Shown: piece by piece, positions 24,941 through 33,743 of the stretch
Position numbering within the stretch: the stretch's first letter is position 1
Layout: the number at the start of each line of letters is the position of its first letter
DNA from: Cenarchaeum symbiosum A
Lineage (GTDB): Archaea > Thermoproteota > Nitrososphaeria > Nitrososphaerales > Nitrosopumilaceae
DNA length: 64,000 nt
Assembly (NCBI GenBank): GCA_000200715.1
Contig: DP000238.1
Location: forward strand, 1,660,849 to 1,724,848
Direction of reading: 5' to 3'
Notes under the pieces: model-generated
What the model was told of the DNA's origin: nothing
What the model saw: only the letters and a program-made list of their open reading frames with translations
Database searches by the model: none
Translations under genes and position numbers: made by a program

Positions 24941-25555
24941 TTAACGGGTCCGCCCTTCCACCTGCCGCATGACATCCCCGGGGATAAGGCCCGCCGCATG
25001 CAGGCTGCGGGCCACCTCGAGCGCGCCGGCCAGCCTGTGCAGTTTTATGCCTTCGGCGCCCAGGCGCCCTTCTGCGCCCTCCATCCTGTCTATGACCACA
25101 AACGCGTCGGTGACTATGGCCCCGGCGGCCCGGAGCGATTCTGCAGCCCTGATCACCGAGCCCCCGGTGGTGGCCACATCGTCTATTATGAGCGCCCTCG
25201 CGCCATACCTGACTATACCCTCGACGGTCCTGCCGGTCCCGTGGCCCTTTGCCGCAGCCCTGGCGTATACAAGCGGCTTGACGGCCTCGATGGCCAGGGC
25301 CGATGCCACCACCAGCCCGCCCGTGGGGATGGAGGCCAGCGTGTCGAACCTGTCTAGGCCCACTTCGGATATGACGGAATCAAGGAGGCCCCTTATCATG
25401 CCGCGGAACTGGTGGGGGTGGCTCGGCACCGACCGCAGGTCGAAATAGTAGGGGCTGCGGCCCCCTCCTGAGAGCTCAAAGTCGCCGAATTTGACGGCCC
25501 CGCTCGAATGCAGGAACGCAGAGAACCCGTCTACAAACCCCATGGGATACCCCAT
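24941..25555 (-). CDS. pyrE: Orotate phosphoribosyltransferase
   Basis: A 204-aa type I phosphoribosyltransferase with the PRPP-binding motif ALIIDDVATTGGSV and an N-terminal KFGDFELSGGGRSPYYFDLR substrate region. It makes OMP from orotate in pyrimidine synthesis. A second Met (residue 5) is an alternative start. It is divergent from the LarA-like gene. Confidence 0.93.
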   Translation of the reverse strand: MGYPMGFVDGFSAFLHSSGAVKFGDFELSGGGRSPYYFDLRSVPSHPHQFRGMIRGLLDSVISEVGLDRFDTLASIPTGGLVVASALAIEAVKPLVYARAAAKGHGTGRTVEGIVRYGARALIIDDVATTGGSVIRAAESLRAAGAIVTDAFVVIDRMEGAEGRLGAEGIKLHRLAGALEVARSLHAAGLIPGDVMRQVEGRTR

Positions 25556-25594
25556 CCCGCTGGATTTATTTTGGTTTGTGTTGGCACCCCTGGC

Positions 25595-26668
25595 GTGCCC
25601 GAGATATGGCTCAGCTACGGCTCGGCGGACGTTGTACTTGACATAAGGGCCGAGAACCTGGAGACCAACATAACCGCCGGGGGCGGCTCGATGGAAGGGG
25701 CCGATATAGACGAGAGGCTAGGCCAGCTCGGCCCCATAGAAGAGCTTGCCGTGCTAAACGATTCACCTGCCGTCCGCGAGGTGATATCGAGGATATTTAC
25801 CGCGTGTACAGCCCGGTCCGGCCCCCCGCCAAGGGTCCTGGCGGCAGGCGGGGCCGCAGGGGGGATCGGATCCGCCCTGCCCGAGGGCGCCAAGGCGGAG
25901 GCATTCGACGGGCTGCCCGGGGGATCAGGCAGGGTATTTCTTGCCGAGATGGGCCTCGACGGGCTGTTCGGGTACGAGACTGTATCGACAAGGCTGCTCC
26001 GCATGTCGGGGCCGGCAGGCATGCTGGCGGCCTATTCGAGGCGCCAGGGCAACCTGCCCGCACCCGGGCAGGTGGTGCCGCCAATGGATGAGGCAAAAAA
26101 GCATGTAGACGGGCTCGAAACAAGATGCATAGAGGTGGCGGCAGGGCCGGGCGGCATATACGGGATGGAGACCGGCCACCCGTCAAAGACCGCCTCGCTC
26201 TCCGGCGCATTCGAGTCTGCTGCAATAAGGGAGTCTGCGCGCACAAAGTCTATGATAATAAGCACGGGATGGGGGGCTGCCGGCGGCACCCTCTCCGGGG
26301 CGCTAGGCTCGCTGTGGAGCTGCATGCCGGCGGTAGCCCCGGGCGGCCTTGCCGTGCTCCTGGCCGAATCAAGGCAGGGGACGGGCTCAGAGGCAGTCCA
26401 GCGGCACATAGAGGGGAGGCTCGGAGTTGATTCCCTTAGAAACCCCCCAGAGTATGTCTCCGGCATGGAGGACCTGCTGTTTTTGACAGAGTCGCGGGGC
26501 TCCTTCCAGATGTGCCTTGTATCCGCGCTGCCCGAGTTTTATGCAAAGGCACTCGGCATGGTGCCGATAAATGGCGCGGGGCCCGCGCTCGAATACATAC
26601 TCAATACGCAGGGCCCCCGGCAGAAGGTCACTGTCGTATCAGACGGGGCGCGCGTGCTGCTAAGGTAA
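25595..26668 (+). CDS. LarA-like (DUF2088-type) protein
   Basis: About 357 aa from GTG 25595 (MPEIWLSYGSADVVLD). The N terminus resembles the YGxGxxxLxI start of LarA-type proteins, the C-terminal half has PGGLAVLLAESRQGTGS and the end has VTVVSDGARVLL, patterns I associate with lactate racemase-like proteins. The Ni-pincer His-rich segments are not obvious, so racemase activity is not claimed. TATA-like TTTATTTTG is ~27 nt upstream of the GTG, arguing against the longer frame from 25508. Its end overlaps the convergent M50 gene. Confidence 0.55.
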   Translation: MPEIWLSYGSADVVLDIRAENLETNITAGGGSMEGADIDERLGQLGPIEELAVLNDSPAVREVISRIFTACTARSGPPPRVLAAGGAAGGIGSALPEGAKAEAFDGLPGGSGRVFLAEMGLDGLFGYETVSTRLLRMSGPAGMLAAYSRRQGNLPAPGQVVPPMDEAKKHVDGLETRCIEVAAGPGGIYGMETGHPSKTASLSGAFESAAIRESARTKSMIISTGWGAAGGTLSGALGSLWSCMPAVAPGGLAVLLAESRQGTGSEAVQRHIEGRLGVDSLRNPPEYVSGMEDLLFLTESRGSFQMCLVSALPEFYAKALGMVPINGAGPALEYILNTQGPRQKVTVVSDGARVLLR

Positions 26669-27754
26669 AATGGATGCGGGCAGCGGCGCGCACAATACTG
26701 CAAGCCCGACCACGGCGGCAAACGCCATCATCCTGCCGCGCGGCAGGGGCGATATATCGTCGAGCGGCATCGCGCCCGGGTTGCGGGAGCTGAGCAACAG
26801 TATGAACATCGCCATTATCCAGTAGCCGAGAAGCACCAGCACGCCCATGCTGGCATAGGTCGCATACCTGTGCCACTTTGCCCCGAGGAGCGTCCGCGCC
26901 ATGTGCCCGCCGTCGAGCTGCCACGCTGGCAGCAGGTTCAAAAACGTGATCAAAAACCCTATCCATGCAGCAAATAGAACGGGGGTCATCAGCACCTCCT
27001 GGCCCTCGCCCCCCTTGCCGAAGAGCCCCAGCATTGCGGTCATCAGGAGGGGCTCGCCCTGCTGCCACTCGACGAGCCTCGACTCCGCGTGGAGCTGCTC
27101 GGCAAGATCCATGGGTATCACGGGGGCCTCGTACGCGCCATAAAGGCAGACAAGTATTGTTATCACCAGGCCGGCGATGGGCCCCGCTATCGCTATATCA
27201 AAGAGGATCTCCCTGTTGATTGTAAGGCCTCTTGACTGGATGAACGCCCCAAAGGTGGGTATCCCGTATATCGGTATCCCGGGTATAAAGTAGGGCCATG
27301 TCGTGCGCAGCTTGTGCCACTTTGCCGCCACGAGGTGCCCCGATTCGTGTATGCCCAGTATCCCCAGCAGCGAGAGCGTGTATATCCCGGCCATCTCCAG
27401 CGGGTCGCCCACTTCGATTATCGAGTTTGCCGTCTCCGTCCTAAAGTACCCGTCGATCATGACAAAGGCGACGACCACCGCGAATAGAATCCGCGGGGTC
27501 CACGACTTTGAGAGCCACTTGCGCTGCTTACGCGGCGGGAACCGTGTGACCACCACGCTGAGCCCGTCGGGGCCGGACTCGAGCCTGCAGATGAGATCGC
27601 GCTCCTCGAGCTGCTGTGCAAGCAAGACGAACTTTGACTTGAAGTCGCTGTCGGCCACCAGAAAGCGGAGCATGTCCGGCTGCCGGTCCATGTCCGTTAC
27701 CTCGAACTTTGAGGTGACGATGGCGACCACCTCTTCCACGGTGGGATCGCTCAT
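26660..27754 (-). CDS. Site-2-type (M50) membrane metalloprotease
   Basis: A 364-aa protein. After a soluble N-terminal ~95 residues comes a polytopic membrane domain with the zinc motif HESGH in GILGIHESGHLVAAKWH (~residue 142) and the third ligand motif LLPAWQLDGGH near residue 280. It likely cleaves membrane-anchored substrates by intramembrane proteolysis. It overlaps the convergent LarA-like gene by 9 bp. Confidence 0.9.
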   Translation of the reverse strand: MSDPTVEEVVAIVTSKFEVTDMDRQPDMLRFLVADSDFKSKFVLLAQQLEERDLICRLESGPDGLSVVVTRFPPRKQRKWLSKSWTPRILFAVVVAFVMIDGYFRTETANSIIEVGDPLEMAGIYTLSLLGILGIHESGHLVAAKWHKLRTTWPYFIPGIPIYGIPTFGAFIQSRGLTINREILFDIAIAGPIAGLVITILVCLYGAYEAPVIPMDLAEQLHAESRLVEWQQGEPLLMTAMLGLFGKGGEGQEVLMTPVLFAAWIGFLITFLNLLPAWQLDGGHMARTLLGAKWHRYATYASMGVLVLLGYWIMAMFILLLSSRNPGAMPLDDISPLPRGRMMAFAAVVGLAVLCAPLPASILP

Positions 27755-27778
27755 TGCCCTGCTGCGCTTGCACGGGGA

Positions 27779-28864
27779 TTAATGGTTTGCGCGGCTCCTC
27801 CCCCCTGCATACCTCAGTATGGCCAGCGCCGAGCCGTCCATCTCGAGCCTGCTTATCAGCGCCGGCGCGGAGACAAACTCGGTCCTGGCGCCTGTTCCCT
27901 CGGCGAGCTCCAGCATCGCCGATATCCTCCTAAACTGGGGGCCCGTGTGGTACTCGGCGGAGACTATGAGCGTCTCTACCGCCCCCCTCTTTAATGCGGC
28001 AAGTATAGCCCCGTTGCTGTGCGCGGCCAGGCCCTCCCTGACCAGGTCCTCGTATCTGCGCATTATCCCCTCGACCCTTCTCCTCCTGAGCCTGTACAGG
28101 CGGGCGATCATCCTCCTGTGGATCTCTTGTTCCGGGGTGGACTTTGAGACCCCCTCGATTATCCGGCACCTGCCGAGCACCCCTGCGCGCATGATCCCCT
28201 CAAGGCCGGTCTTGGCCTGGCCGGGCCCGCCTATCAGGACCAGGTCCGCGCCACCTGCCATCTCCGATACCTTTCCCTCCACACGGGAGAGAAAGGCGCG
28301 TATCCCCCCCTGCCTGGCGCGGAGAAACCTCTTCTGGCTCTGCCCGCCCTTTTTGTGCCGGCCCTGCAGGTGCGTGCCCAGCCGCTCCTCTGCAGTCACC
28401 TTTCCGCCGGTGAACTCGCGGATCCATGCGGACTGCTGGTCCAGCACCACCAGGACGACCCTGCGGCCCGTCTTGAGTATGTCGCGGACCGGCTTGGTGT
28501 ACGGCCGCCTGCCCTGCACGCACATGTGGGGCAGCCTCATCGAGACAGCCATTGCCGATATCCTGACCGTCCCTCCCTCCATCCAGCCAAATACGCACGC
28601 GGTCCTCGAAGAACCGCCCAGGGGTGCGGGCGCGCCGCCCGGCCGCATTAGCGCCTCCGCCATCCCGCCTGCTATTTCACGCGCCCCCGGAAGCCCCCCC
28701 AGCCGGGAGGCCGCCTCGCGCCTTTTCCCGTGCCTGTAGTATATCGATACGCACGGGGATCCCGCCTTTTTGAGCCCGTGCAGGAACTGGTTTACGGCGA
28801 GCCACTCCCGCGGGGGGACCTCGGGGGTGCGGGCCTTCATGGGCCCGCGCGCGGCAGGTCCCAA
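27779..28864 (-). CDS. eRF1/Vms1-like protein with GGQ motif
   Basis: A 361-aa protein with a central KKGGQSQKRFLRAR segment matching the GGQ loop of release factors and of the VLRF1 domain of Vms1-type peptidyl-tRNA hydrolases. A later segment AALKRGAVETLIVSAEY resembles the eRF1 C-terminal (L7Ae-like) domain. The N-terminal stop-codon recognition domain of aRF1 (NIKS) is not seen, so a ribosome rescue role is more likely than canonical termination. The exact start is uncertain; an ATG eight codons in also fits. Confidence 0.7.
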   Translation of the reverse strand: MGPAARGPMKARTPEVPPREWLAVNQFLHGLKKAGSPCVSIYYRHGKRREAASRLGGLPGAREIAGGMAEALMRPGGAPAPLGGSSRTACVFGWMEGGTVRISAMAVSMRLPHMCVQGRRPYTKPVRDILKTGRRVVLVVLDQQSAWIREFTGGKVTAEERLGTHLQGRHKKGGQSQKRFLRARQGGIRAFLSRVEGKVSEMAGGADLVLIGGPGQAKTGLEGIMRAGVLGRCRIIEGVSKSTPEQEIHRRMIARLYRLRRRRVEGIMRRYEDLVREGLAAHSNGAILAALKRGAVETLIVSAEYHTGPQFRRISAMLELAEGTGARTEFVSAPALISRLEMDGSALAILRYAGGRSRANH

Positions 28865-28909
28865 TTTATCACTTTAAAAATTAAAATTTGGCGGGCGCGC
28901 ACCGGAATC

Positions 28910-29416
28910 ATGCAGGTGGGGCTGAGGCAGGTGGGCGACTGCACGCTGAGGCGCGCCGAGCCGGGCGACCTCATACCGGTCATGGAGATCAACCTCAAGA
29001 CGCTGCCGGAGCATTATTCGGACTATTTCTACGAGAGCCTGCTCGCGGAGCTGCCCGAGGCGTTCCTGCTCGGAGAGTCCGCCGGCAGGGCCGTCGGGTA
29101 CATCATGTGCAAGCTGGAATACGGCTTTTCGAGCTTCAAAAAGCTCGGCTTTGTCAAGAGGGGCCATGTGGTCTCGGTCGCCGTCCTGCCGGAGCAGCGG
29201 AGAAGGGGCATAGGCAAGGCGCTCGTCGAGGAGGCGGTGGCCGGCGTCAGGTCCAGAAAGTGCGACGAGCTGTACCTCGAGGTCAGGTGCAGCAACACCG
29301 ACGCGGTGGGGCTGTACGAGGGCATGGGCTTTTCCAAGAGGCAGCAGCTCAAGTCATACTATCGCGACGGCGAGGACGCCTATGTGATGGCCATCGAGTT
29401 CGAGTACCCGGATTAA
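28910..29416 (+). CDS. GNAT N-acetyltransferase (RimI/Naa10-like)
   Basis: A 168-aa GNAT protein with the acetyl-CoA loop EQRRRGIGKALVEEA and the C-terminal LYEGMGFSKRQQLKSYYRDGEDAYVM, typical of archaeal N-terminal protein acetyltransferases. ATG 28910 is preceded by an A/T-rich TATA region (28872-28890). The open frame from 28730 covers the promoter and is not used. Confidence 0.88.
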   Translation: MQVGLRQVGDCTLRRAEPGDLIPVMEINLKTLPEHYSDYFYESLLAELPEAFLLGESAGRAVGYIMCKLEYGFSSFKKLGFVKRGHVVSVAVLPEQRRRGIGKALVEEAVAGVRSRKCDELYLEVRCSNTDAVGLYEGMGFSKRQQLKSYYRDGEDAYVMAIEFEYPD

Positions 29417-29446
29417 GCAATAAATACGGTGTGCCGCGGCGCGTGC

Positions 29447-29665
29447 ATGTTGGAGAGGCGCAAGGCGGCCGGGGTGCTCATCTTTGTATCATGTATAGGC
29501 GGCTTTGTGCTCTATGTGTACCTGCTGATGCTCTCCGAGTGGAGCCCGATAGTCATGCAGCTCTCGGTCCTGATGATAGCCGGCGGCATACTGGGCGTCA
29601 TATCGTGGATAGGCTACCAGATGGCCACAACAAAGCCCACTGCCTCGTCCGTTACTGACGAATGA
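29447..29665 (+). CDS. Small two-TM membrane protein
   Basis: A 72-aa protein beginning MLERRKAAGVLIFVSC with two hydrophobic helices (residues ~8-30 and ~37-58). No catalytic motif. It is the second gene after the acetyltransferase, 30 bp downstream. Function unknown. Confidence 0.6.
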   Translation: MLERRKAAGVLIFVSCIGGFVLYVYLLMLSEWSPIVMQLSVLMIAGGILGVISWIGYQMATTKPTASSVTDE

Positions 29666-30502
29666 TCACTTTGTTATGCGCGCGTCGACCACCGTCTGAT
29701 AGTACCGGGGCCCCACTGCGCGCACGATTCTTGAATCCAGCACCTCCGACGGGGCGGGAGCAGCCGCCATGTACTGCTCTTCTGCCAGCGCGCGCGCGCC
29801 GGACCGCTCGTCGGAATGCACGTGCGAGTAAAAGTGTATTATGCAGCCGCTCTTTGCGGCATCTGCCGCATCGGGAAGAAAGCCTATCGAGTCCTCCGGC
29901 AGCACCATGAGCACCCTGTCTGCTATGCCGCGGAGCTTGCCGCGGATCACCTCCCGCGCGTCCCCGGTTATCGGTACCACAGTCCCTGCCAGCTTGTTCT
30001 TGGCTGCGTTCTGCTCGCAGAGCCGCGTGGCCTCGGCGTTTGTATCTATGCTGTATACGAGGCATTTTTTCAGCCTGGCGGCAGTTATCGAGAACGTCCC
30101 TATTCCCGCAAACATGTTGACTATGGTCTCGCCGTCGCGGACCAAGGCAGCAATGCGCGCCCTCTCGGTGGAGAGCCGGGGGGAAAAAAACGCCCTCTCC
30201 ACGTCGACATCAAACCGGCACCCCGATTCCCTGTACTCGGTTATGGTGCCCTCCTCCCCTGCCAGCAGCTCGAGCCTCCTGGTCCGGTGCTCGCCCCCCA
30301 CGTCGGAGGACTGGAGGTAGACCGAGCGCGCCGGCTTGATCATACCCAGCAGGGTCTCGCCGATTATCCGCCTTTTGGGCAGGAGCGTTGCGGGGATCCT
30401 TATCACCAGGATGCCCCCGATCTGGTCGAAGGCCGAATACAGCCCTGCGGCCTCCTCCTCGGTCAGCACGCCGTCTAGTGCGCGCCTCAGCATCCGGGCC
30501 AA
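29666..30502 (-). CDS. trm5: tRNA (guanine-37-N1) methyltransferase family (Trm5-like)
   Basis: A 278-aa class I SAM methyltransferase. The SAM loop is VNMFAGIGTFSI (~residue 150), and the region LLPKRRIIGETLL plus TEYRESGCRFDVDVERAFFSPRL matches Trm5/Taw2 proteins, which methylate G37 or modify wyosine precursors. The usual N-L/P-P motif is LPEDSIG here. It ends exactly at the stop of the preceding convergent gene. TTG 30502 or ATG 30493 may be the start. Confidence 0.85.
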   Translation of the reverse strand: MARMLRRALDGVLTEEEAAGLYSAFDQIGGILVIRIPATLLPKRRIIGETLLGMIKPARSVYLQSSDVGGEHRTRRLELLAGEEGTITEYRESGCRFDVDVERAFFSPRLSTERARIAALVRDGETIVNMFAGIGTFSITAARLKKCLVYSIDTNAEATRLCEQNAAKNKLAGTVVPITGDAREVIRGKLRGIADRVLMVLPEDSIGFLPDAADAAKSGCIIHFYSHVHSDERSGARALAEEQYMAAAPAPSEVLDSRIVRAVGPRYYQTVVDARITK

Positions 30503-30685
30503 TGGCAGGGCAGCCGCGGCAGAGACCTATATCTTGCTCGGCAGGGCCCCGGATTTCCACCCCCCGGCCGCACCGCCGCTGTTTCTTTTATAGCTGAAGG
30601 GCGCTAGCAATGCCATGAACTATAATATCAGCCGGGGGGCGGCGGGCTGAGCCCCTCCGGAACCGGGCGCCTTCCCCCGTATGAA

Positions 30686-31069
30686 ATGTGGGTAAAGAAT
30701 ACCGCCTGGAAAAAGATCGACGTCATGAAGAAGAGTGACGGCCGCATATTCGGGGAGCTCCGCTCGATTGTCTCGGGTCTCTCCCGGAATCCCCATCGCG
30801 GGGTGCAGATGAGGCGCGGGCTGACCGGCTGCAAAAAGATCAAGTTTGGAAAGACCCACCGGAAGAAATTCGAGTACAGGGTGGTCTACATTGTGTTCCA
30901 TGATCTGCGCCAGGTCATCATCCTGTACGCCGGCATACGGAACGACAGCACGTACGACCGCCTGTGGGCCGACGAGAAGGCCCTCAGGAGGGGCGATGAC
31001 TGCGATCCCGCGGGCGATCTTTGTCCCGGGGGGGACCCGCCGCCCCGCGGCGGGCCTCACGCGGAGTAA
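30686..31069 (+). CDS. RelE/ParE-like toxin family protein
   Basis: A 127-aa ORF. The first ~95 residues have the compact RelE fold pattern: a basic helix pair, LTGCKKIKFGKTHRKKFEYRVVYIV, then VIILYAGIRND..YDRLW. The last ~30 are Gly/Pro-rich and probably not conserved. RelE-type toxins cleave mRNA on the ribosome. No antitoxin ORF is seen in the 180 bp upstream or directly downstream. A TATA-like CTTTTATAG lies ~95 nt before the ATG. Confidence 0.6.
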   Translation: MWVKNTAWKKIDVMKKSDGRIFGELRSIVSGLSRNPHRGVQMRRGLTGCKKIKFGKTHRKKFEYRVVYIVFHDLRQVIILYAGIRNDSTYDRLWADEKALRRGDDCDPAGDLCPGGDPPPRGGPHAE

Positions 31070-32841
31070 TAGTACCTGCCGGAGCCCTTCTGCTCCTTGT
31101 CGAGCCTGCTCCCCGCCTTGTTTATGCGGGGCCGCATGGAGTGCTCGTCGCGCCGGAACGATATGCCGAGCGAGCGGAGGAACCTGTTCATGGCCTCGGC
31201 CTTTTTCAGGGGCGCCGTGGCATGCCCCTCGGCGCCCGGCCTGCCCTCGAAGATTATCATTGTATCCGATACAAGGTCCATCAGCTGTATGTCGTGGTCT
31301 ATCACGATGGCCGACCTGCCAAACGAGCGGACGTACTTTTGCAGGAACTTTGCCACGGATATCCGGTCCTCCACGTCAAGAAACGCAGACGGCTCGTCGA
31401 GCGCGTAGACGTCGGCCTTTTGAAGAAGGCACGCGGCCACTGCAACTTTCTGCAGCTCCCCGCCCGACAGGCTGCTGAGCGCCTTGTTGTACAGCTTTTT
31501 TATTCCCAGGTGGTCCGCCACCTGCTCCTCGCCCATGCTCCCCTCGATGGGGCCGCCGTTGGCGCCGTCTAGAATGGCCACCACTTCCGCGTCTGAATCG
31601 CCCTGCAGGTACTGCGGCTTGTATGATATCCTGGCAGTCTTGGCGACCTCGCCTGAATCGGGGCTCTCCACCCCGGCGATCATCTTCATGAGGGTCGTCT
31701 TGCCCAGCGCGTTGGCGCCGGCCACACCGAGCACCTCGCCCTTTCTGACCATGCCCGGCTCTACAGACACCCGGAACTGCCCAAGCGCCTTCTCGAGGCG
31801 CGTATACGAGACTGTCTCCTCGCCCTCCTGAAAGTCGCCGGCAGTAGTGGACGCGTCGAACGTGAACTGCTTGTCCCTGAACCGGATGTTCTCTACATGA
31901 AGGTAGCCGTCAAGAAACGCGTTTATCCCGGTCTTTGCCGGCATGACCCCGGAGACTATCCCGTATACGGCAGGATCCCCGTACAGCACCTCCACATGGT
32001 CGCTCAGGTAGTCAAGCAGTGAAAGGTCGTGCTCGACGACCATCACGCTCCTGCCCGCCTCTGCCAGGCCCTGTATCACCCGCGCCACGCCCGCCCTCTG
32101 GAAGACGTCATTGTACGAGGACGGCTCGTCGAAAAAGTAGAGGTCGGCATCCCGGGCTGCAGCGGCAGCCACGGCCACCCTCTGCAGCTCCCCGCCGCTC
32201 ATCTCTTCTGTGCGGCGGTCTACGGCGCTGCCAAGATCAAGCTCCTTGATCAGCCCCGCAGCGGCCCCCCTCTCGTCGTACTTTTCGATGAGCTCGCCTC
32301 CGGTGCCGTCAAAGGCCTGGGCTACATTTTGCACCTGCTGGGGCTTGATGGACGGCCGGATCCGCCCCTCCTTTATGCCCTCAAAGTGCTGCTTCAGGTC
32401 TGTTCCCGAATAGTACCGGAGAATCTCGTCCCAGTCCGGCGGGCCGTCGTATTTGCCGAGGTTGGGCTGCAGCGCGCCCGAGAGTATGTTGATTACGGTG
32501 CTCTTTCCCATGCCGTTGCGGCCGAGCAGGCCGACCACCTCGCCCCTTCTCGGCGAGGGCAGCCTGTACAGCCGGAACGAGTTCGGGCCGTACTGGTGCA
32601 CCTTGTCCGAGGCCAGCTCCGCCGCGAGGTTCACTATTGTGATTGCATCAAACGGGCAGACCTTTGCGCATATTCCAAAGCCGTTGCAGAGGTTCTCGTC
32701 TATGCGCGCCTTGTGCGTCTCCTCGTCGATGACTATGCATTCGGCGCCCGACTTGTTGACCGGGCAGTACTTTATGCACTCCTGCCCGCACTTGCGCGGC
32801 TGGCACAAGTCATGATCGACTACTGCAACCCTGTGCGTCAT
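31057..32841 (-). CDS. ABCE1/Rli1 ribosome-recycling ATPase
   Basis: A 594-aa twin-ABC protein. The N-terminal ~80 residues have two 4Fe-4S motifs (QECIKYCPV and CNGFGICAKVCPF contexts). Two nucleotide domains follow, with Walker A GLLGRNGMGKS and GVAGANALGKT and signature sequences MSGGELQRV and LSGGELQKV. It splits post-termination ribosomes. The Walker A loops deviate slightly from GxxGxGKS in the second domain (Ala for Gly). Confidence 0.96.
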   Translation of the reverse strand: MTHRVAVVDHDLCQPRKCGQECIKYCPVNKSGAECIVIDEETHKARIDENLCNGFGICAKVCPFDAITIVNLAAELASDKVHQYGPNSFRLYRLPSPRRGEVVGLLGRNGMGKSTVINILSGALQPNLGKYDGPPDWDEILRYYSGTDLKQHFEGIKEGRIRPSIKPQQVQNVAQAFDGTGGELIEKYDERGAAAGLIKELDLGSAVDRRTEEMSGGELQRVAVAAAAARDADLYFFDEPSSYNDVFQRAGVARVIQGLAEAGRSVMVVEHDLSLLDYLSDHVEVLYGDPAVYGIVSGVMPAKTGINAFLDGYLHVENIRFRDKQFTFDASTTAGDFQEGEETVSYTRLEKALGQFRVSVEPGMVRKGEVLGVAGANALGKTTLMKMIAGVESPDSGEVAKTARISYKPQYLQGDSDAEVVAILDGANGGPIEGSMGEEQVADHLGIKKLYNKALSSLSGGELQKVAVAACLLQKADVYALDEPSAFLDVEDRISVAKFLQKYVRSFGRSAIVIDHDIQLMDLVSDTMIIFEGRPGAEGHATAPLKKAEAMNRFLRSLGISFRRDEHSMRPRINKAGSRLDKEQKGSGRYYYSA

Positions 32842-32868
32842 GTATGCTCCTGCCGGCCCGCAGCGCGG

Positions 32869-33543
32869 TCAGGCCCCGGCGCTCTCCTGCTCCCGTGCCA
32901 GTGCGTCCTTTAGGGTCCGGTCCTGGGTGACCAGTTCCATGTCGTCCCATTTCATCGCATACTTGAGCAGCGTGCAGTCGGTCATGGATAGCGGCTTGCC
33001 CTGCGCGTCCACATACCTGCCCGACTCGAATAGATCCTTTGCGTCGAGCATATAGTCTTCTGCGTGGTTGAGCTCCCGCTTTTCGACCGTGGCCATCTTG
33101 CCCAGCCTCTCCACTATCTCCTCGGATGTGAGCACCGCGCCGTACTCGTGCTTTTCCATGTGGATAGTCTCGGTCAGTATCCTGTCAAGCAGTATGAACG
33201 TTATATCCTTGTCTGTGAGCCCGTCCTTGAACTCGTTTATGCTGCTGCCGTCGAGCAGCCTGTGTATTATCATGGTATCAAGCAGGAGCACCGGCGGCTT
33301 TTTGGCAGCTGCCTTCTGGACGGTCCTGATCTCTATCTTTGGGAGCCCGTCCACTATGGCCTGCAGCTTCCCGAACAGGACGGCCTTGCCGCCGGCAGGC
33401 TCGGCCAGGAGGTTGCCGCAGAACCTGCAGTTTACGGCGCTCTTGGCCATCGAATACACGATGGTGGGCGAGCCGCACGATTCACACTCTATCTTTACAA
33501 ACCGGCTGGTGGGCTCCGGCACCTGTATGCTTGCTGCTGCCAA
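32869..33543 (-). CDS. Ribosomal protein S27e fused to a PIN-domain nuclease
   Basis: About 224 aa from TTG 33543. Residues ~6-65 are S27e: VPEPTSRFVKIECESCGS, a second CRFCG and the LAEPAGGKA tail, forming a C4 zinc ribbon. Residues ~78-220 are a PIN domain with the acidic positions in VLLLDTMIIHR, ILTETIHMEK, SMTDCTLLKYA and LVTQDRTL. There is no stop or frame change between the parts. The open frame continues upstream to 33891 without coding character. Confidence 0.75.
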   Translation of the reverse strand: MAAASIQVPEPTSRFVKIECESCGSPTIVYSMAKSAVNCRFCGNLLAEPAGGKAVLFGKLQAIVDGLPKIEIRTVQKAAAKKPPVLLLDTMIIHRLLDGSSINEFKDGLTDKDITFILLDRILTETIHMEKHEYGAVLTSEEIVERLGKMATVEKRELNHAEDYMLDAKDLFESGRYVDAQGKPLSMTDCTLLKYAMKWDDMELVTQDRTLKDALAREQESAGA

Positions 33544-33743
33544 CAGGGATGCGCCCCAACACGCCGTAATATGCCTATCGTGCGGCCCCCGCAAGGCCCC
33601 GTCCCAGGCGGGAAGCCGATCCGGGGCCCTTTTCCCCGCCTGCCAGGGCGGGATGCCCGCGCCGCATCCCCCGCGCGCGGCAGGCCCGTCGGGGGAAAAA
33701 CCGCGGAATAATAGATATATACCATCCGGCCGCCTGAATCTCA
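33544..33743. other. Divergent promoter region
   Basis: GC-rich spacer between the S27e-PIN gene and the exported-protein gene. A plus-strand TATA-like AGATATATACC at about 33711-33721 is ~27 nt before ATG 33744. No gene seen. Confidence 0.5.
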
